Assembly (NCBI GenBank): GCA_002396805.1
Contig: DGYW01000029.1
Location: forward strand, 49,184-110,852
DNA from: Firmicutes bacterium UBA4996
Lineage (GTDB): Bacteria; Bacillota; Limnochordia; Darwinibacteriales; Darwinibacteriaceae
Direction of reading: 5' to 3'
Length of the DNA stretch: 61,669 nt
This document shows positions 16,242 to 24,722 of this stretch, in pieces. Position numbers and translations under genes: made by a program. The first letter of the stretch is position 1, and every line of letters starts with the position of its first letter. Under the pieces are notes generated by a model. The model worked only from the letters and a program-made list of their open reading frames with translations. It ran no database searches and was not told the DNA's origin.

Positions 16242-17165
16242 TTGAAAAAACCTATCTCAATTCTTTTGTCGGTGCTTTTGGTATTTACAATCATTCCGCA
16301 AATGGCTTGGGCTAACGTTACCCCATTAGGTTCGTTAGTAAATGTTGAAGTTCTGCTGTATGGAGAAGCACAAGAAGGCTCTCTTTTAGAGCGAATCGAA
16401 ACGATTGAAATGGATATCTATGGTGAAAAGCAACAAGGCGCAGTATTAATGCGTATCGATCAGGTACAAGGATTTTTGCAAAGTTCAGAAGGCGAGGGGG
16501 GTCTCCAATTACGCTTGAACTTGGCAGAGTGGGGATTCGCCTATAGCTTCTCTTCGGGAGAACCTTTAATTCATCGACTTGAGAACCTAGAGACTGTCCT
16601 GTATGGGGCTCCCCAAACTGGAGACATTGCCCGAAGAGCTGAGACTCTCATGATGGACATTTGGGGGACAACTCGTTTAGACACTAAAAAGGTGACTCTT
16701 CCGGCCCAAAGCTTAGTAAAAATCACCTTGTTAAAACCAGTGGACTCGGGTAAAGCCCAAGTCGGTGATGTGGTGGATTATCGGGTCGTTGAAGATGTGA
16801 TGGTGGACGGCCGCGTGGTAATTCCTGCAGGTGTGATTAGTCAAGCGAAAGTAACAGAGGTCAGTTCAGCCGGGCGCCTAGGCAAGGATGGCCGTATTGT
16901 AGTTGACTTTGGTAGGATTAGTTCTCTAGATGGCACCTCGGTGCGGTTAAGAGTCGATGAAAGAGCGACTCAGGAAAACAAATCCTTAGAGTTGGCAGCA
17001 GGTGCAAGTATGGCTGGAATCGTGTTGTTAGGACCTGTAGGTCTTGTTGGTGGCTATTTTGTGAAAGGTAAAGATGTGAAAATAGAGGCTAACACCCACT
17101 TTTACGTCGAGACCGAGCGTGCTATTCCCTTATCTGGTTTTTATTTTCGACCAGCACAAAATTAG
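16242..17165 (+). CDS. Secreted envelope protein with three YG-x-x-Q-x-G repeats and a beta-sandwich domain
   Basis: A TTG start at 16242 follows GGAGGGG with 7-base spacing. The 307-residue product has a signal peptide (cleavage near AWAN, residue 25), then three repeats of about 35 residues: LYGEAQEGSLLERIETIE, IYGEKQQGAVLMRIDQV and LYGAPQTGDIARRAETL. The second half (about 145-295) is beta-rich with VTLPAQSLVKITLL, GDVVDYRVVEDVMVDGRVVI and a hydrophobic Gly-rich segment (VLLGPVGLVGGYF). I do not recognise a named family. The position before the SLBB exporter gene suggests a periplasmic or outer-membrane accessory, but a hairpin at 17191 partly separates them. Confidence 0.6.
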   Translation: MKKPISILLSVLLVFTIIPQMAWANVTPLGSLVNVEVLLYGEAQEGSLLERIETIEMDIYGEKQQGAVLMRIDQVQGFLQSSEGEGGLQLRLNLAEWGFAYSFSSGEPLIHRLENLETVLYGAPQTGDIARRAETLMMDIWGTTRLDTKKVTLPAQSLVKITLLKPVDSGKAQVGDVVDYRVVEDVMVDGRVVIPAGVISQAKVTEVSSAGRLGKDGRIVVDFGRISSLDGTSVRLRVDERATQENKSLELAAGASMAGIVLLGPVGLVGGYFVKGKDVKIEANTHFYVETERAIPLSGFYFRPAQN

Positions 17166-17190
17166 TTGGTGGCCGATTGAAATGTGTTTT

Positions 17191-17223
17191 GAGAACCGCG
17201 GTCCGAAAGGTTCCTCGGTTCTC
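17191..17223 (+). terminator. Possible weak terminator between 16242 gene and the SLBB exporter gene
   Basis: GAGAACCG pairs with CGGTTCTC (8 pairs, extended by GG/CC across a mismatch). Only ATTTCTGTTCT follows, so termination is likely partial. Confidence 0.45.
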
Positions 17224-17284
17224 ATTTCTGTTCTGGAGTGAAGTTGTTTAGGGATTAATTTGTGATATGAGGTGTTTGGGTCAG

Positions 17285-19966
17285 ATGAAGAATGCACGGA
17301 CAAGCCTGTCATTGATACTACTCTTAGTCTTCGTTTTTCTTGTGGCAATTCCCAGTGAGGCCACTGAGTATTTGCTCGGTGTAGGTGACGTTTTGCGGAT
17401 TTCCGTATGGGGTCATGCCGAACTAACAACAGAGGTGGCTATTCGCCCCGACGGTTATCTTACCTTTCCCTTAGTTGGTGATCATTGGGCGGTAGATAAA
17501 ACTACTCGCCAGTTGAGTAGAGAACTCCAGGATATCTTGGCAGAATTTGTCATTAATCCACAGGTAACTGTCATTGTAAGCCAATTCCGTACACTCCAAG
17601 TGCAGGTCCTAGGTGAGGTGCGCAGCACTGGTTACTATCAGCTAAAATCTGGTTCCCGTCTGTTGGATGTTCTGGCGCTTGCTGGGGGTCCCACAAAGAC
17701 AGCGGATTTAGATCGAATTTCAATAACACGCTATGTCCCAAACTCTTTGGGTCAGGACCGCACCGAAGTTCTCCAGATCAATGTGAATGATTTTATAAGT
17801 AATGGTTCCTTAGATGCAAACCCTCTAATTTCTAGTGGTGATATGATTTTTGTGCCCACTTCTGGGCGTGCCACAATTTTTGGTGAAGTAAGGCAACCAA
17901 CTAGCTATGATCTCCAAGGTGGTCTGGATATATTAGACCTTCTGGCCTTAGCTGGTGGTGCTTTGGATTCGGCGGACCTAGAGCGGGTGGTTGTCACCAG
18001 CCAAACAGATGATGGACCTCGAGAAATAACCCTCAATGTTCAAGAACTCTTGTCTGGCCGAGGTAAGGCAATCCAGATTAATCCCGATGATGTAGTGTTT
18101 GTGCCGAAGAAACAACAAGTAATAGTGTTAGGTGCCGTTAGGGCACCTGGGTTATATGTTCTAAACAAGGAGACACATCTGGTTGACATTCTTGCTCAAG
18201 CCGGTGGAGTGTTGCCCAGTGGAGATGCTAGTAGCGTTTCTATCACCAGAAAGTACGGAGCAGATCAAGAAATGGTGTTAGTCAATGCTCTTCCTAGTTT
18301 GACCGGCAAGACAGGTGGCGAAAATCCGCGTCTCCAACCAGATGATCTGATTTTTGTACCAGAAGGGTATCAAAATGCCTTGGTCTTAGGACAGGTCCGT
18401 ACACCTGGCTCATATCTAGTAAATGAGCAGACTAGACTACTAGATTTACTGGCACAGGCCGGTGGTACCCAGGAGCTTGCAGGCGAAAAACTCGTATTGA
18501 CAAGGGCCGGTGTGGCCAAAGAAATCGAGTTAGGGCCTTTAGAGCGTTTGGGGTTGCAAAACGAGCAAGTGCTCCCTGGCGACGTATTGTACATACCAGA
18601 GGGTCGCAAACAAGTTCTAGTTTTGGGAGAAGTACGGAATCCCGGGTATTTCCAAATCCGTTCAGGTGATCGTTTTCTTGACGCCATTGGCATGGCAGGG
18701 GGACTAACACCGCAAGCCGACGAGGGGCAAATTTCTCTAAGCCGCCGAACAAATGCTGACACTGAAATTAGCATGATCGACTTCGGGGAGTTGACGAAGA
18801 ATCGCTTTTTACAAGACAATGTTCTTCTCCAAAGTGGAGATGTGATTATTGTTCCTAAAGGCGATCGAGGTGTGACCGTGTTAGGTGAAGTAGAAAGACC
18901 AGGCTATTATCGCTTCGAGTCCGGTGATGGTCTCTTAGATGCCATCATGCTGGCAGGAGGATTTTTGGAAAGTGCCCATGAAGAGCAGGTCTCTTTGAGC
19001 CGTCAGACGGAAAAGGGTACCGAGGTTACTATAATCGACTTTAGCAGGCTTATGGAACAGAAATATCTGGAAACAGATTTAGCCTTGCAGGGTGGCGACG
19101 TGATCATGGTTCCTAAGAGCGACCGTAGCGTATTAGTTCTAGGTGAGATCCGCTCCCCAGGTTATTATGTATTCTCCAAAGGTCAACGTCTGTTGGATAT
19201 TGTGGCGCGAGCTGGTGGATTCACCGAAGAAGCTCAGCCCGAACAAGTGGTAATGACTAGACAAACCAATGATGGAGTTGACACTGAAATTCTCAACCTA
19301 AATCACCTAGAAAGTACTAACGGCAATATTGTGCTACAGGGGGGAGAGATTATTTCGGTACCCAAGGCCAATCGCATGGTTTTGGTCTTTGGCGAAGTAG
19401 TCCGGGCCGGTGCCTATACTTTGCCACCGCAAGGGCGTCTATTGGATGTCTTGGCCCTGGCCGGAGGCTTACAATCTAATTTGTCGGGGCAAGAGGTTGT
19501 GCTTACCCGTCAGTCCAACTCTGGAGAACAGATCTGGCAGGTAGGATTTGAGCAGTTGATGTCTGCCCAAGGCGAACACAACTTGTCCTTAGTGGGCGGC
19601 GATGTAGTCTATGTGCCCGCTTCCAAGAACCAGATCCTAGTCTTAGGTCAAGTAAAGAATCCAGGCGTGTATAACTTACCCTTGGGCGCTCGAGTCTTAG
19701 ATGCTCTGGCCCTAGCTGGTGGTCCTTTAGAACGTGCTGCCTTAGAAAATGTGGGTATTTATAGAGATGGGTCCCTCGATGGTTCGGAGCTTGTAGTCAT
19801 GGGTAGAGATAAGGTGTTATTTAGCGGCGACGCCAAGGAAAATCCTCTACTTGAAGCGGGAGACATTATCTATGTACCTGAAACTAAAAAGCCCGATTGG
19901 ACAAAGATTTTCGGCTTCATTGGCGGCTTAAAAACGTTTAAAGATTTAATGGGCTTTACTTGGTAG
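17285..19966 (+). CDS. Polysaccharide export protein with nine tandem SLBB domains (Wza-like)
   Basis: Start ATG 17285 follows GAGGTG with 10-base spacing and gives a clean signal peptide; ATG 17267 is an alternative. The 893-residue protein has a Poly_export domain just after the signal (LLGVGDVLRISVWGH ... NPQVTVIV), then nine SLBB units with the pattern VLGEVRxPGxY...LLDxLAxAGG, beginning near bases 17594, 17872, 18115, 18373, 18611, 18869, 19127, 19376 and 19631. Wza-type proteins usually have two or three. Units 5 to 7 start 258 bases apart and are the most alike, suggesting recent duplication. There is no lipobox and no clear C-terminal amphipathic helix. It would be the periplasm-spanning channel for the polysaccharide regulated by the next three genes. 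Confidence 0.85.
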   Translation: MKNARTSLSLILLLVFVFLVAIPSEATEYLLGVGDVLRISVWGHAELTTEVAIRPDGYLTFPLVGDHWAVDKTTRQLSRELQDILAEFVINPQVTVIVSQFRTLQVQVLGEVRSTGYYQLKSGSRLLDVLALAGGPTKTADLDRISITRYVPNSLGQDRTEVLQINVNDFISNGSLDANPLISSGDMIFVPTSGRATIFGEVRQPTSYDLQGGLDILDLLALAGGALDSADLERVVVTSQTDDGPREITLNVQELLSGRGKAIQINPDDVVFVPKKQQVIVLGAVRAPGLYVLNKETHLVDILAQAGGVLPSGDASSVSITRKYGADQEMVLVNALPSLTGKTGGENPRLQPDDLIFVPEGYQNALVLGQVRTPGSYLVNEQTRLLDLLAQAGGTQELAGEKLVLTRAGVAKEIELGPLERLGLQNEQVLPGDVLYIPEGRKQVLVLGEVRNPGYFQIRSGDRFLDAIGMAGGLTPQADEGQISLSRRTNADTEISMIDFGELTKNRFLQDNVLLQSGDVIIVPKGDRGVTVLGEVERPGYYRFESGDGLLDAIMLAGGFLESAHEEQVSLSRQTEKGTEVTIIDFSRLMEQKYLETDLALQGGDVIMVPKSDRSVLVLGEIRSPGYYVFSKGQRLLDIVARAGGFTEEAQPEQVVMTRQTNDGVDTEILNLNHLESTNGNIVLQGGEIISVPKANRMVLVFGEVVRAGAYTLPPQGRLLDVLALAGGLQSNLSGQEVVLTRQSNSGEQIWQVGFEQLMSAQGEHNLSLVGGDVVYVPASKNQILVLGQVKNPGVYNLPLGARVLDALALAGGPLERAALENVGIYRDGSLDGSELVVMGRDKVLFSGDAKENPLLEAGDIIYVPETKKPDWTKIFGFIGGLKTFKDLMGFTW

Positions 19967-19978
19967 GGGGGGATTCAC

Positions 19979-21394
19979 ATGGAAATGGAAGAAATGGACT
20001 TACGAGAATATTGGGAGATTATCGTCAAGAAGCGGCTACTTATTGCTCTAGTTTTCTTTGTGACCGTCCTGAGCGTTACTGTCTACAGTCTTTTGGCAAC
20101 GCCCATTTATGAGGCTACTACAACTGTAATTGTGCGAGACCAAAGTGGGAGTTCAGCCATGATGCTTTTTGATCCCACTGGTGGAATGGGTAAAAACTCC
20201 ACTCAGAATTACATTCAGATCATGAAGAGTCGCACAATACTAGAACAGGTGCGTTCCACAGCTGGTTTAGATGATATGAGTATAGCCTCCTTAGAGAAAC
20301 GTCTGACTATTCAGCCGGTACAAGGGAGCGACGTACTAAAAATTAGCATGCAATCACCTGATCCAACAGAGGCCCAACTCTTTGTGGACACCTTAGCTGA
20401 CATCTTTATTGAATGGAACCGTCTCTATCGTCAGGAGGATCGCCGAACGGCTCGCCTCTTTATTGAGTCTCAATTAGAGTCAGTATCAGAAAGTCTGGAG
20501 ATGGCCGAAGAGGAATTGCGCATCTTCAAAGAGCAGGAAAAGGCCTTATCTCCTTCTCAAGAGACCATTGCCGGAATTAATCAACTCGCCTCACTCGAGG
20601 CTAGCCTGTCCCAGGTACAGATCGCTAAGAGTGAAACTACGGAAAGAATAGAACAGATTCGCACTAAATTGGTTGAACAAGAGGAGACTCTAATTTCCTC
20701 TACCACCATTGGTGAGAATCGCTTTGTGACGGAATATAGAGCGCGTTTGGCTGACTTAGAAATTGCCCTCTCAGGTGCAAAAGAGAAATACACCGAACGG
20801 CATCCTTCCGTACTAGCATTGCAGGCTGAAATCGCTGATGTGAAAGAGAAGCTCACAGAACAAGTGGAGCGAGTGATTGGCACCGAGACTAGAAGCCTTA
20901 ATCCGATTCATAGGGAACTCTACGCTAGTGTTATCAGCCTAGAAGTTGAATTGATGGCGTTACAGGCAAGGGAGGCAGCCTTAACTAATCTGGTTCAAGA
21001 AAGTGAAGAAAGGTTGAGCTCCTTACCGGCCAAGGAACTAGAATTGGCACGACTGATGCGAGATGCGAAAGTCCTCGAGGAACTCTACATCATGCTCAGA
21101 ACCCGCAATGAGGAAACCAGAATTGCTGAAGCAATGCAGACCGCTGACGTCCAAGTAATTGATAGTGCTCTTTTGCCTGAGAATCCTGTGAAGCCACGGG
21201 TCAAGCTAAATATTGCTATTGGGGCAGTCTTAGGAATGTTTTTGGGAGTTGGCGTGGCCTTTCTAGTGGAGTTTATGGATACCACATTGAAGACGAAAGA
21301 AGATGCGGAGAAGCTACTGGGCATCCCTGTTCTTGGCCAAATTCCTGATTTTGACCTGATAGACAATAAGCAAAGACGACGCTTTTTTGGTTAG
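19979..21394 (+). CDS. Wzz/GumC-type polysaccharide chain-length protein
   Basis: The 471-residue protein has the Wzz amino-terminal block (EMDLREYWEIIVKKRLLIA), a first helix (about 20-40), a periplasmic coiled coil (about 150-370) and a second helix (about 400-425) preceded by LLPENPVKPRVKLNIAIGAV, the proline-rich Wzz signature. A short cytoplasmic tail ends in LLGIPVLGQIPDFDLI, the part that activates the partner BY-kinase. It is not fused to the kinase; cpsD follows, overlapping by one base. GGGGGGGAT precedes the ATG. It sets polymer length and couples the kinase to the exporter. Confidence 0.88.
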   Translation: MEMEEMDLREYWEIIVKKRLLIALVFFVTVLSVTVYSLLATPIYEATTTVIVRDQSGSSAMMLFDPTGGMGKNSTQNYIQIMKSRTILEQVRSTAGLDDMSIASLEKRLTIQPVQGSDVLKISMQSPDPTEAQLFVDTLADIFIEWNRLYRQEDRRTARLFIESQLESVSESLEMAEEELRIFKEQEKALSPSQETIAGINQLASLEASLSQVQIAKSETTERIEQIRTKLVEQEETLISSTTIGENRFVTEYRARLADLEIALSGAKEKYTERHPSVLALQAEIADVKEKLTEQVERVIGTETRSLNPIHRELYASVISLEVELMALQAREAALTNLVQESEERLSSLPAKELELARLMRDAKVLEELYIMLRTRNEETRIAEAMQTADVQVIDSALLPENPVKPRVKLNIAIGAVLGMFLGVGVAFLVEFMDTTLKTKEDAEKLLGIPVLGQIPDFDLIDNKQRRRFFG

Positions 21395-22128
21395 TGAAGG
21401 ACGTGAGAGTAGTGAGTAGAAAAGCAAGTAAAGCTAATTATAACGAACGCTCCTTGATTGTGCACGATGATCCTAAGGCAATTGGTTCAGAGGCTTTTAG
21501 GACTTTGCGAACCAATCTTCAGTTTACTAGTCCCGATCAAGAGTTGAAGAGCATTCTGATTACTAGCGTAGGGCCTGGTGATGGCAAGTCCACGGTCTCG
21601 GCGAATTTAGCCGTGGCTTGGGCCCAATCGGGAAGTCGGACGGTTTTGGTGGGCTGCGATTTACGCAAACCCGTCGTACACCACATCTTTTCTGTTAGTA
21701 ATGCACCTGGATTGACAGGTCATTTGACAGGACAAGCTAGTTTAGAAGAGGCGATTAAGCCTAGTAAGATTCAGGGATTAGACATTATACCCGCTGGTCC
21801 AGTGCCACCTAACCCGGCTGAACTATTGCAGTCTAGGGCTATGAGCACTACCGTAGCGAGGTTACGGGAGCTATATGATATTATCATTTTTGACGGTGCT
21901 CCTGTCATCGCGGTTACCGATGCCGCGGTTATGGCTAGTCAAGTGGATGGTACTGTCTTGGTAATTAGGGCCCACGAGGTGCCCAAAGATGTGGCTTTGC
22001 ATGCTAAGACCTTATTGGATCAAGCTAACGCTCGCCTCTTAGGTGTGGTATTAAATGGTGTACGCCCGCAAGATCAGAAGAACTACCACTATTACTACTA
22101 CTACGACGAGTCGGACGAGGCCATATGA
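21394..22128 (+). CDS. cpsD: Bacterial tyrosine kinase (BY-kinase, CpsD/YwqD type)
   Basis: A 244-residue cytoplasmic kinase that autophosphorylates on a tail Tyr cluster and controls polysaccharide assembly. Visible elements are EAFRTLRTNLQF, Walker A GPGDGKST, Walker A' VLVGCDLRKP and Walker B IIIFDGAPV (usual form DTPPV, here GAPV). The tail has six Tyr within eight residues (YHYYYYYDE), the expected phosphorylation cluster. The true start is uncertain: GTG 21394 overlaps the stop of the Wzz gene, while GTG 21412 has a better spaced AAGGA. The stop overlaps the phosphatase start as ATGA, giving a kinase-phosphatase pair. Confidence 0.88.
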   Translation: MKDVRVVSRKASKANYNERSLIVHDDPKAIGSEAFRTLRTNLQFTSPDQELKSILITSVGPGDGKSTVSANLAVAWAQSGSRTVLVGCDLRKPVVHHIFSVSNAPGLTGHLTGQASLEEAIKPSKIQGLDIIPAGPVPPNPAELLQSRAMSTTVARLRELYDIIIFDGAPVIAVTDAAVMASQVDGTVLVIRAHEVPKDVALHAKTLLDQANARLLGVVLNGVRPQDQKNYHYYYYYDESDEAI

Positions 22129-22883
22129 TTGATCTACACACTCACATCTTGCCGGGGGTTGACGATGGGGCGGTAGATTTAGAAGTGTCGTTATCCATGG
22201 GACGTTATGGGGCAGAGGGTGGTCTAAATGTGGTGGCGGCCACACCACATTTTTACCAGATTCCCGACTGGAATCTAGTGAAAAAGAAGGTTGCAGAGCT
22301 ACAACAAGAATTTGACCAGGCTGAAATTCCACTGAAACTTGTTCCTGGGGCCGAACTAATGATCGATTTGGATCTTCTGGAGCTGGATACCATGGAGATT
22401 CCCACTTACGGCGATGGGGGAAAGTTTTGTCTGATTGAGCTTCCTTTGCAGCAGATTCCTATGTACACCGAGGAAGTTATTTTTAATCTGCAAACGCGGG
22501 GGATTACCCCTATTATTGCTCACCCTGAGCGGTATGCTGCAGTAGTGGAGGACCCCAACCTAGCTTTGGAATGGATTCGCCAAGGATGTTTAATTCAGAT
22601 GAATGCCGGTAGTATTCTGGGCAGATTTGGGAGTAAGATTCTGGAGACAGCCGAGATTATGCTCACGCATCAAATGGTACACTTGGTGGGTAGTGATGCC
22701 CATGGGTTTGAGCGTCGTCGGCTTAACTTACCTGAAGCTAGAGATGCACTCAAAAATATTGTGGGCTCAACTGTAGCACGGCATTTAACGGAGACAAACC
22801 CCGATTTAATCCTCAAGGGTACTTTTCAAGCAACAGCTAAGCCACAAGAATATCGAAAGCGCAAGCGTTTTCTCTTCTTTTAA
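22125..22883 (+). CDS. cpsB: PHP-family tyrosine-protein phosphatase (CpsB/YwqE type)
   Basis: This 252-residue metal-dependent phosphatase removes phosphate from the BY-kinase tail. Metal ligands are visible: MIDLHTHILPGVDDGA at the start, TPHF at about 40, Glu in PGAELMIDL, HPERY near 135 and GSDAHGF near 190. Length and motif order match CpsB/YwqE. It is translationally coupled to the kinase gene by an ATGA overlap. Confidence 0.92.
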   Translation: MIDLHTHILPGVDDGAVDLEVSLSMGRYGAEGGLNVVAATPHFYQIPDWNLVKKKVAELQQEFDQAEIPLKLVPGAELMIDLDLLELDTMEIPTYGDGGKFCLIELPLQQIPMYTEEVIFNLQTRGITPIIAHPERYAAVVEDPNLALEWIRQGCLIQMNAGSILGRFGSKILETAEIMLTHQMVHLVGSDAHGFERRRLNLPEARDALKNIVGSTVARHLTETNPDLILKGTFQATAKPQEYRKRKRFLFF

Positions 22884-22957
22884 AAAAAACCGGCAAAAGA
22901 CCTTCTACCGAATAGGCCAACCTGGTTCTTCGTATATTAAGACCAGGGGGTGAAGTA

Positions 22958-23095
22958 GTGGTCATCTGTCGATACGCCCACACGAAACAGGATGGTTGTG
23001 GCAAATTGGAGTTTTATTGCTCCAGATTTAGTTGGCGCATGGATCTGGATTTCCTCGAAAGATGTAAATCCTGTTCCGAATACAAGCGCATGTAG
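22958..23095 (+). CDS. Cys-rich 45-residue small protein, probable zinc-binding
   Basis: A GTG start at 22958 sits 7 bases after GGGGG (22946-22950) and the frame runs to TAG at 23093. The 45-residue product has five Cys, at positions 4, 14, 21, 36 and 39, arranged as ICRYAH, GCGKLEFYCSRF and ERCKSCSEYKR. The last CxxC and the spacing suggest a small zinc ribbon. The strong ribosome site, the Cys pattern and the fit with the next gene's start support a real gene. A hairpin (CCTGGT 22921-22926 with ACCAGG 22942-22947) lies just before the ribosome site and touches it. Function unknown; it lies between the phosphatase and VanZ-like genes. Confidence 0.6.
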   Translation: MVICRYAHTKQDGCGKLEFYCSRFSWRMDLDFLERCKSCSEYKRM

Positions 23096-23129
23096 GGTAG
23101 ATCCCCACAGTGGAAGGGGAATAATTGAG

Positions 23130-23579
23130 TTGGTCCAATGGTTGATTGTTCTGGTTTACGTAGGCGCCCTCTTTGTTTTCGCAGGTCAAGAGGCCTCTAG
23201 TGCTGGTTTTACGAGTCAGTTATTAGCTAAGTGGTTACCGCAGCTAACGAGTGCCCAGATTAGAAGTTATGTGGTAGTGGTTCGCAAGACTGGCCATGTG
23301 GTAGCTTATGGTTTATTAACTCTGATGGTGTATTACGCGGCCCTGAAGACCAGTAAGTCTCGAAAAGGCGCCCTACTTTTTGCCGTTGGATTTGCCTTTT
23401 TAGTAGCTTTTTTAGACGAACGCTACCAAAGACGAATGCCTCATCGGACAGGTTCTTGGCTCGATGTTGCCATTGATGGTCTTGGGATCGGCTTGGTGGC
23501 CATCAGTATTTTGGTAGGAACTAGGATGAAAAATAAGCAATATGTGGAGGTCATGGAGGATGTTGAAGACAAATCTTGA
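23130..23579 (+). CDS. VanZ-like membrane protein
   Basis: The frame is open from 22992, but the first 46 codons do not resemble VanZ and overlap the small Cys-rich gene. A TTG at 23130, 9 bases after GGAAGGGGA, gives a 149-residue protein that starts at the first membrane helix. It has four helices and the VanZ hallmark LDERYQRRMPHRTGSWLDVAIDGLG in the last third (usual form DEIHQ...RTGS..D..ID). VanZ proteins contribute low-level teicoplanin resistance or have unknown envelope roles. It overlaps the next gene by 20 bases. Confidence 0.75.
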   Translation: MVQWLIVLVYVGALFVFAGQEASSAGFTSQLLAKWLPQLTSAQIRSYVVVVRKTGHVVAYGLLTLMVYYAALKTSKSRKGALLFAVGFAFLVAFLDERYQRRMPHRTGSWLDVAIDGLGIGLVAISILVGTRMKNKQYVEVMEDVEDKS

Positions 23580-24441
23580 TAAGCTAGTCAAGCTCTCGGT
23601 ACAGGGACAGATCACACCGCCCTTGCAACGGGGTGCTTATCGGGTGGATCGGGAGGGGGTTCCTTTCGTTTTACCTGGTACAGGTGGAATCAGCTACAAT
23701 GTGAAGGTTGGTGATTCGGCTTTTGGTTGGGCCGGAGATCATGTTGAACCGTGCGTATCATCGGCTGCCACCATCGATGATCGGGGTAGTGCTAAAAACC
23801 AGGCGTATAATACCCTATCTTGTGTGGGTAATGAGGCAGTAGTGATTTCTGGAGATGCTAAGGGCGCCAAGGGTGTTGTTACTGGAACCCACGGTGGTAT
23901 TGAGCATGTGATCATTGATTTTGCCGATGAGGATCTGGACAAGATGGTCATTGAGGACAAAATCTTGATTAGAGCCTTTGGCCAAGGTTTGGAGCTCTCA
24001 GATTATCCGGGTATCACCGTGAGAAATTTGGACCCAGGGCTTTTGGATAAGCTGGGGATCGAAGAGCAGGATGGTCAATTAATTGTGCCTGTAGTGGGTA
24101 AGATTCCTGCCAAGTTAATGGGTTCAGGGATTGGTAGTGCTTCTACCGCTTCTGGAGACTACGATATTACTACAACAGACCAAGAAGAAATCAAAGCTTT
24201 AGGCATCGACCAGCTGAAGTTTGGAGACTTGGTAGCCTTGGAAGATTCCGATAATCGTTTCGGTCGTAGCTATCGCCGAGGCGCACTCACAGTTGGTATT
24301 ATCGTTCATTCTGATTGCTTATTGGCAGGGCATGGTCCTGGGGTTACGACCCTATTTACTGCCATAGATGGTAGCTTGGGTGTTCGTCTAGACCCTAATG
24401 CTAATCTCGGAAAAATGCTAAAAATTGGTCGTTATCGTTAA
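23560..24441 (+). CDS. DUF4438 family protein
   Basis: The 293-residue soluble protein matches the DUF4438 family known from Thermotoga and clostridia (PGTGGISYNVKVGDSAFGWAGDHVEP near residue 35-60, TGTHGGIEHVIIDF near 110). ATG 23560 follows GGAGG by 9 bases; an ATG at 23542 is less likely. No catalytic mechanism is known; the His/Asp-rich motifs suggest metal or nucleotide binding, which is inference. It is the last gene before a bidirectional terminator. Confidence 0.75.
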   Translation: MLKTNLDKLVKLSVQGQITPPLQRGAYRVDREGVPFVLPGTGGISYNVKVGDSAFGWAGDHVEPCVSSAATIDDRGSAKNQAYNTLSCVGNEAVVISGDAKGAKGVVTGTHGGIEHVIIDFADEDLDKMVIEDKILIRAFGQGLELSDYPGITVRNLDPGLLDKLGIEEQDGQLIVPVVGKIPAKLMGSGIGSASTASGDYDITTTDQEEIKALGIDQLKFGDLVALEDSDNRFGRSYRRGALTVGIIVHSDCLLAGHGPGVTTLFTAIDGSLGVRLDPNANLGKMLKIGRYR

Positions 24442-24445
24442 AGGA

Positions 24446-24480
24446 AAAAGCCCCTATTGTATGCAATAGGGGCTTTTAAA
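24446..24480 (+). terminator. Bidirectional intrinsic terminator
   Basis: AAAAGCCCCTATTG (24446-24459) and CAATAGGGGCTTTT (24464-24477) form a perfect 14-pair stem with a TATG loop and flanking A/T tracts, so it stops both the DUF4438 transcript and the converging thiI transcript. Confidence 0.92.
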
Positions 24481-24649
24481 CGGTCTTTCTGAGGAGTGCC
24501 TGTCTTTCATCGGCACTGACATGTACAGGCTCTTCATCGGTTTCAGACTTAATTTTGATGCCGGCAGCCTCACGTAACAGGGCATTTTCCAGTTTTAAAC
24601 GCTCAATCTCAGCTAGTAACGCATCTAATTCTTTTTGGCAAATGGGCAC
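24476..24649 (-). CDS. Small 57-residue coiled-coil protein downstream of thiI
   Basis: On the minus strand a GTG at 24649 lies 8 bases after TAAGGAG and opens a 57-codon frame ending at TAA (24476-24478) inside the terminator arm. The peptide has a leucine-rich helix (ELDALLAEIERLKLENALLRE, split by charged residues in heptads) followed by a polar tail with VSADERQALLRKTV. It looks like a short coiled-coil dimer. It follows thiI by 73 bases on the same strand and probably ends that operon. Function unknown. Confidence 0.6.
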   Translation of the reverse strand: MPICQKELDALLAEIERLKLENALLREAAGIKIKSETDEEPVHVSADERQALLRKTV

Positions 24650-24722
24650 AGCAAACGCTCCTTAAGGGATTCTACCATTCGATTCGGCAAAAAACTAGGT
24701 TTCCCTGCAAAATGCCAGAAAT

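Noticed and set aside
18370..18819. 149-codon minus-strand frame inside the SLBB exporter gene
   Set aside because: It is the shadow of repeated SLBB codons; product is Arg/Pro/Ser-rich with no domain.
17594..19900. DNA-level tandem repeat or CRISPR-like array
   Set aside because: The periodicity is at protein level (SLBB domains); copies differ in DNA and there are no spacers. No CRISPR array was seen anywhere in the window.
22992..23129. Upstream extension of the VanZ-like frame from ATG 22992
   Set aside because: It overlaps the Cys-rich gene, has no ribosome site and does not look like VanZ; TTG 23130 is well placed.
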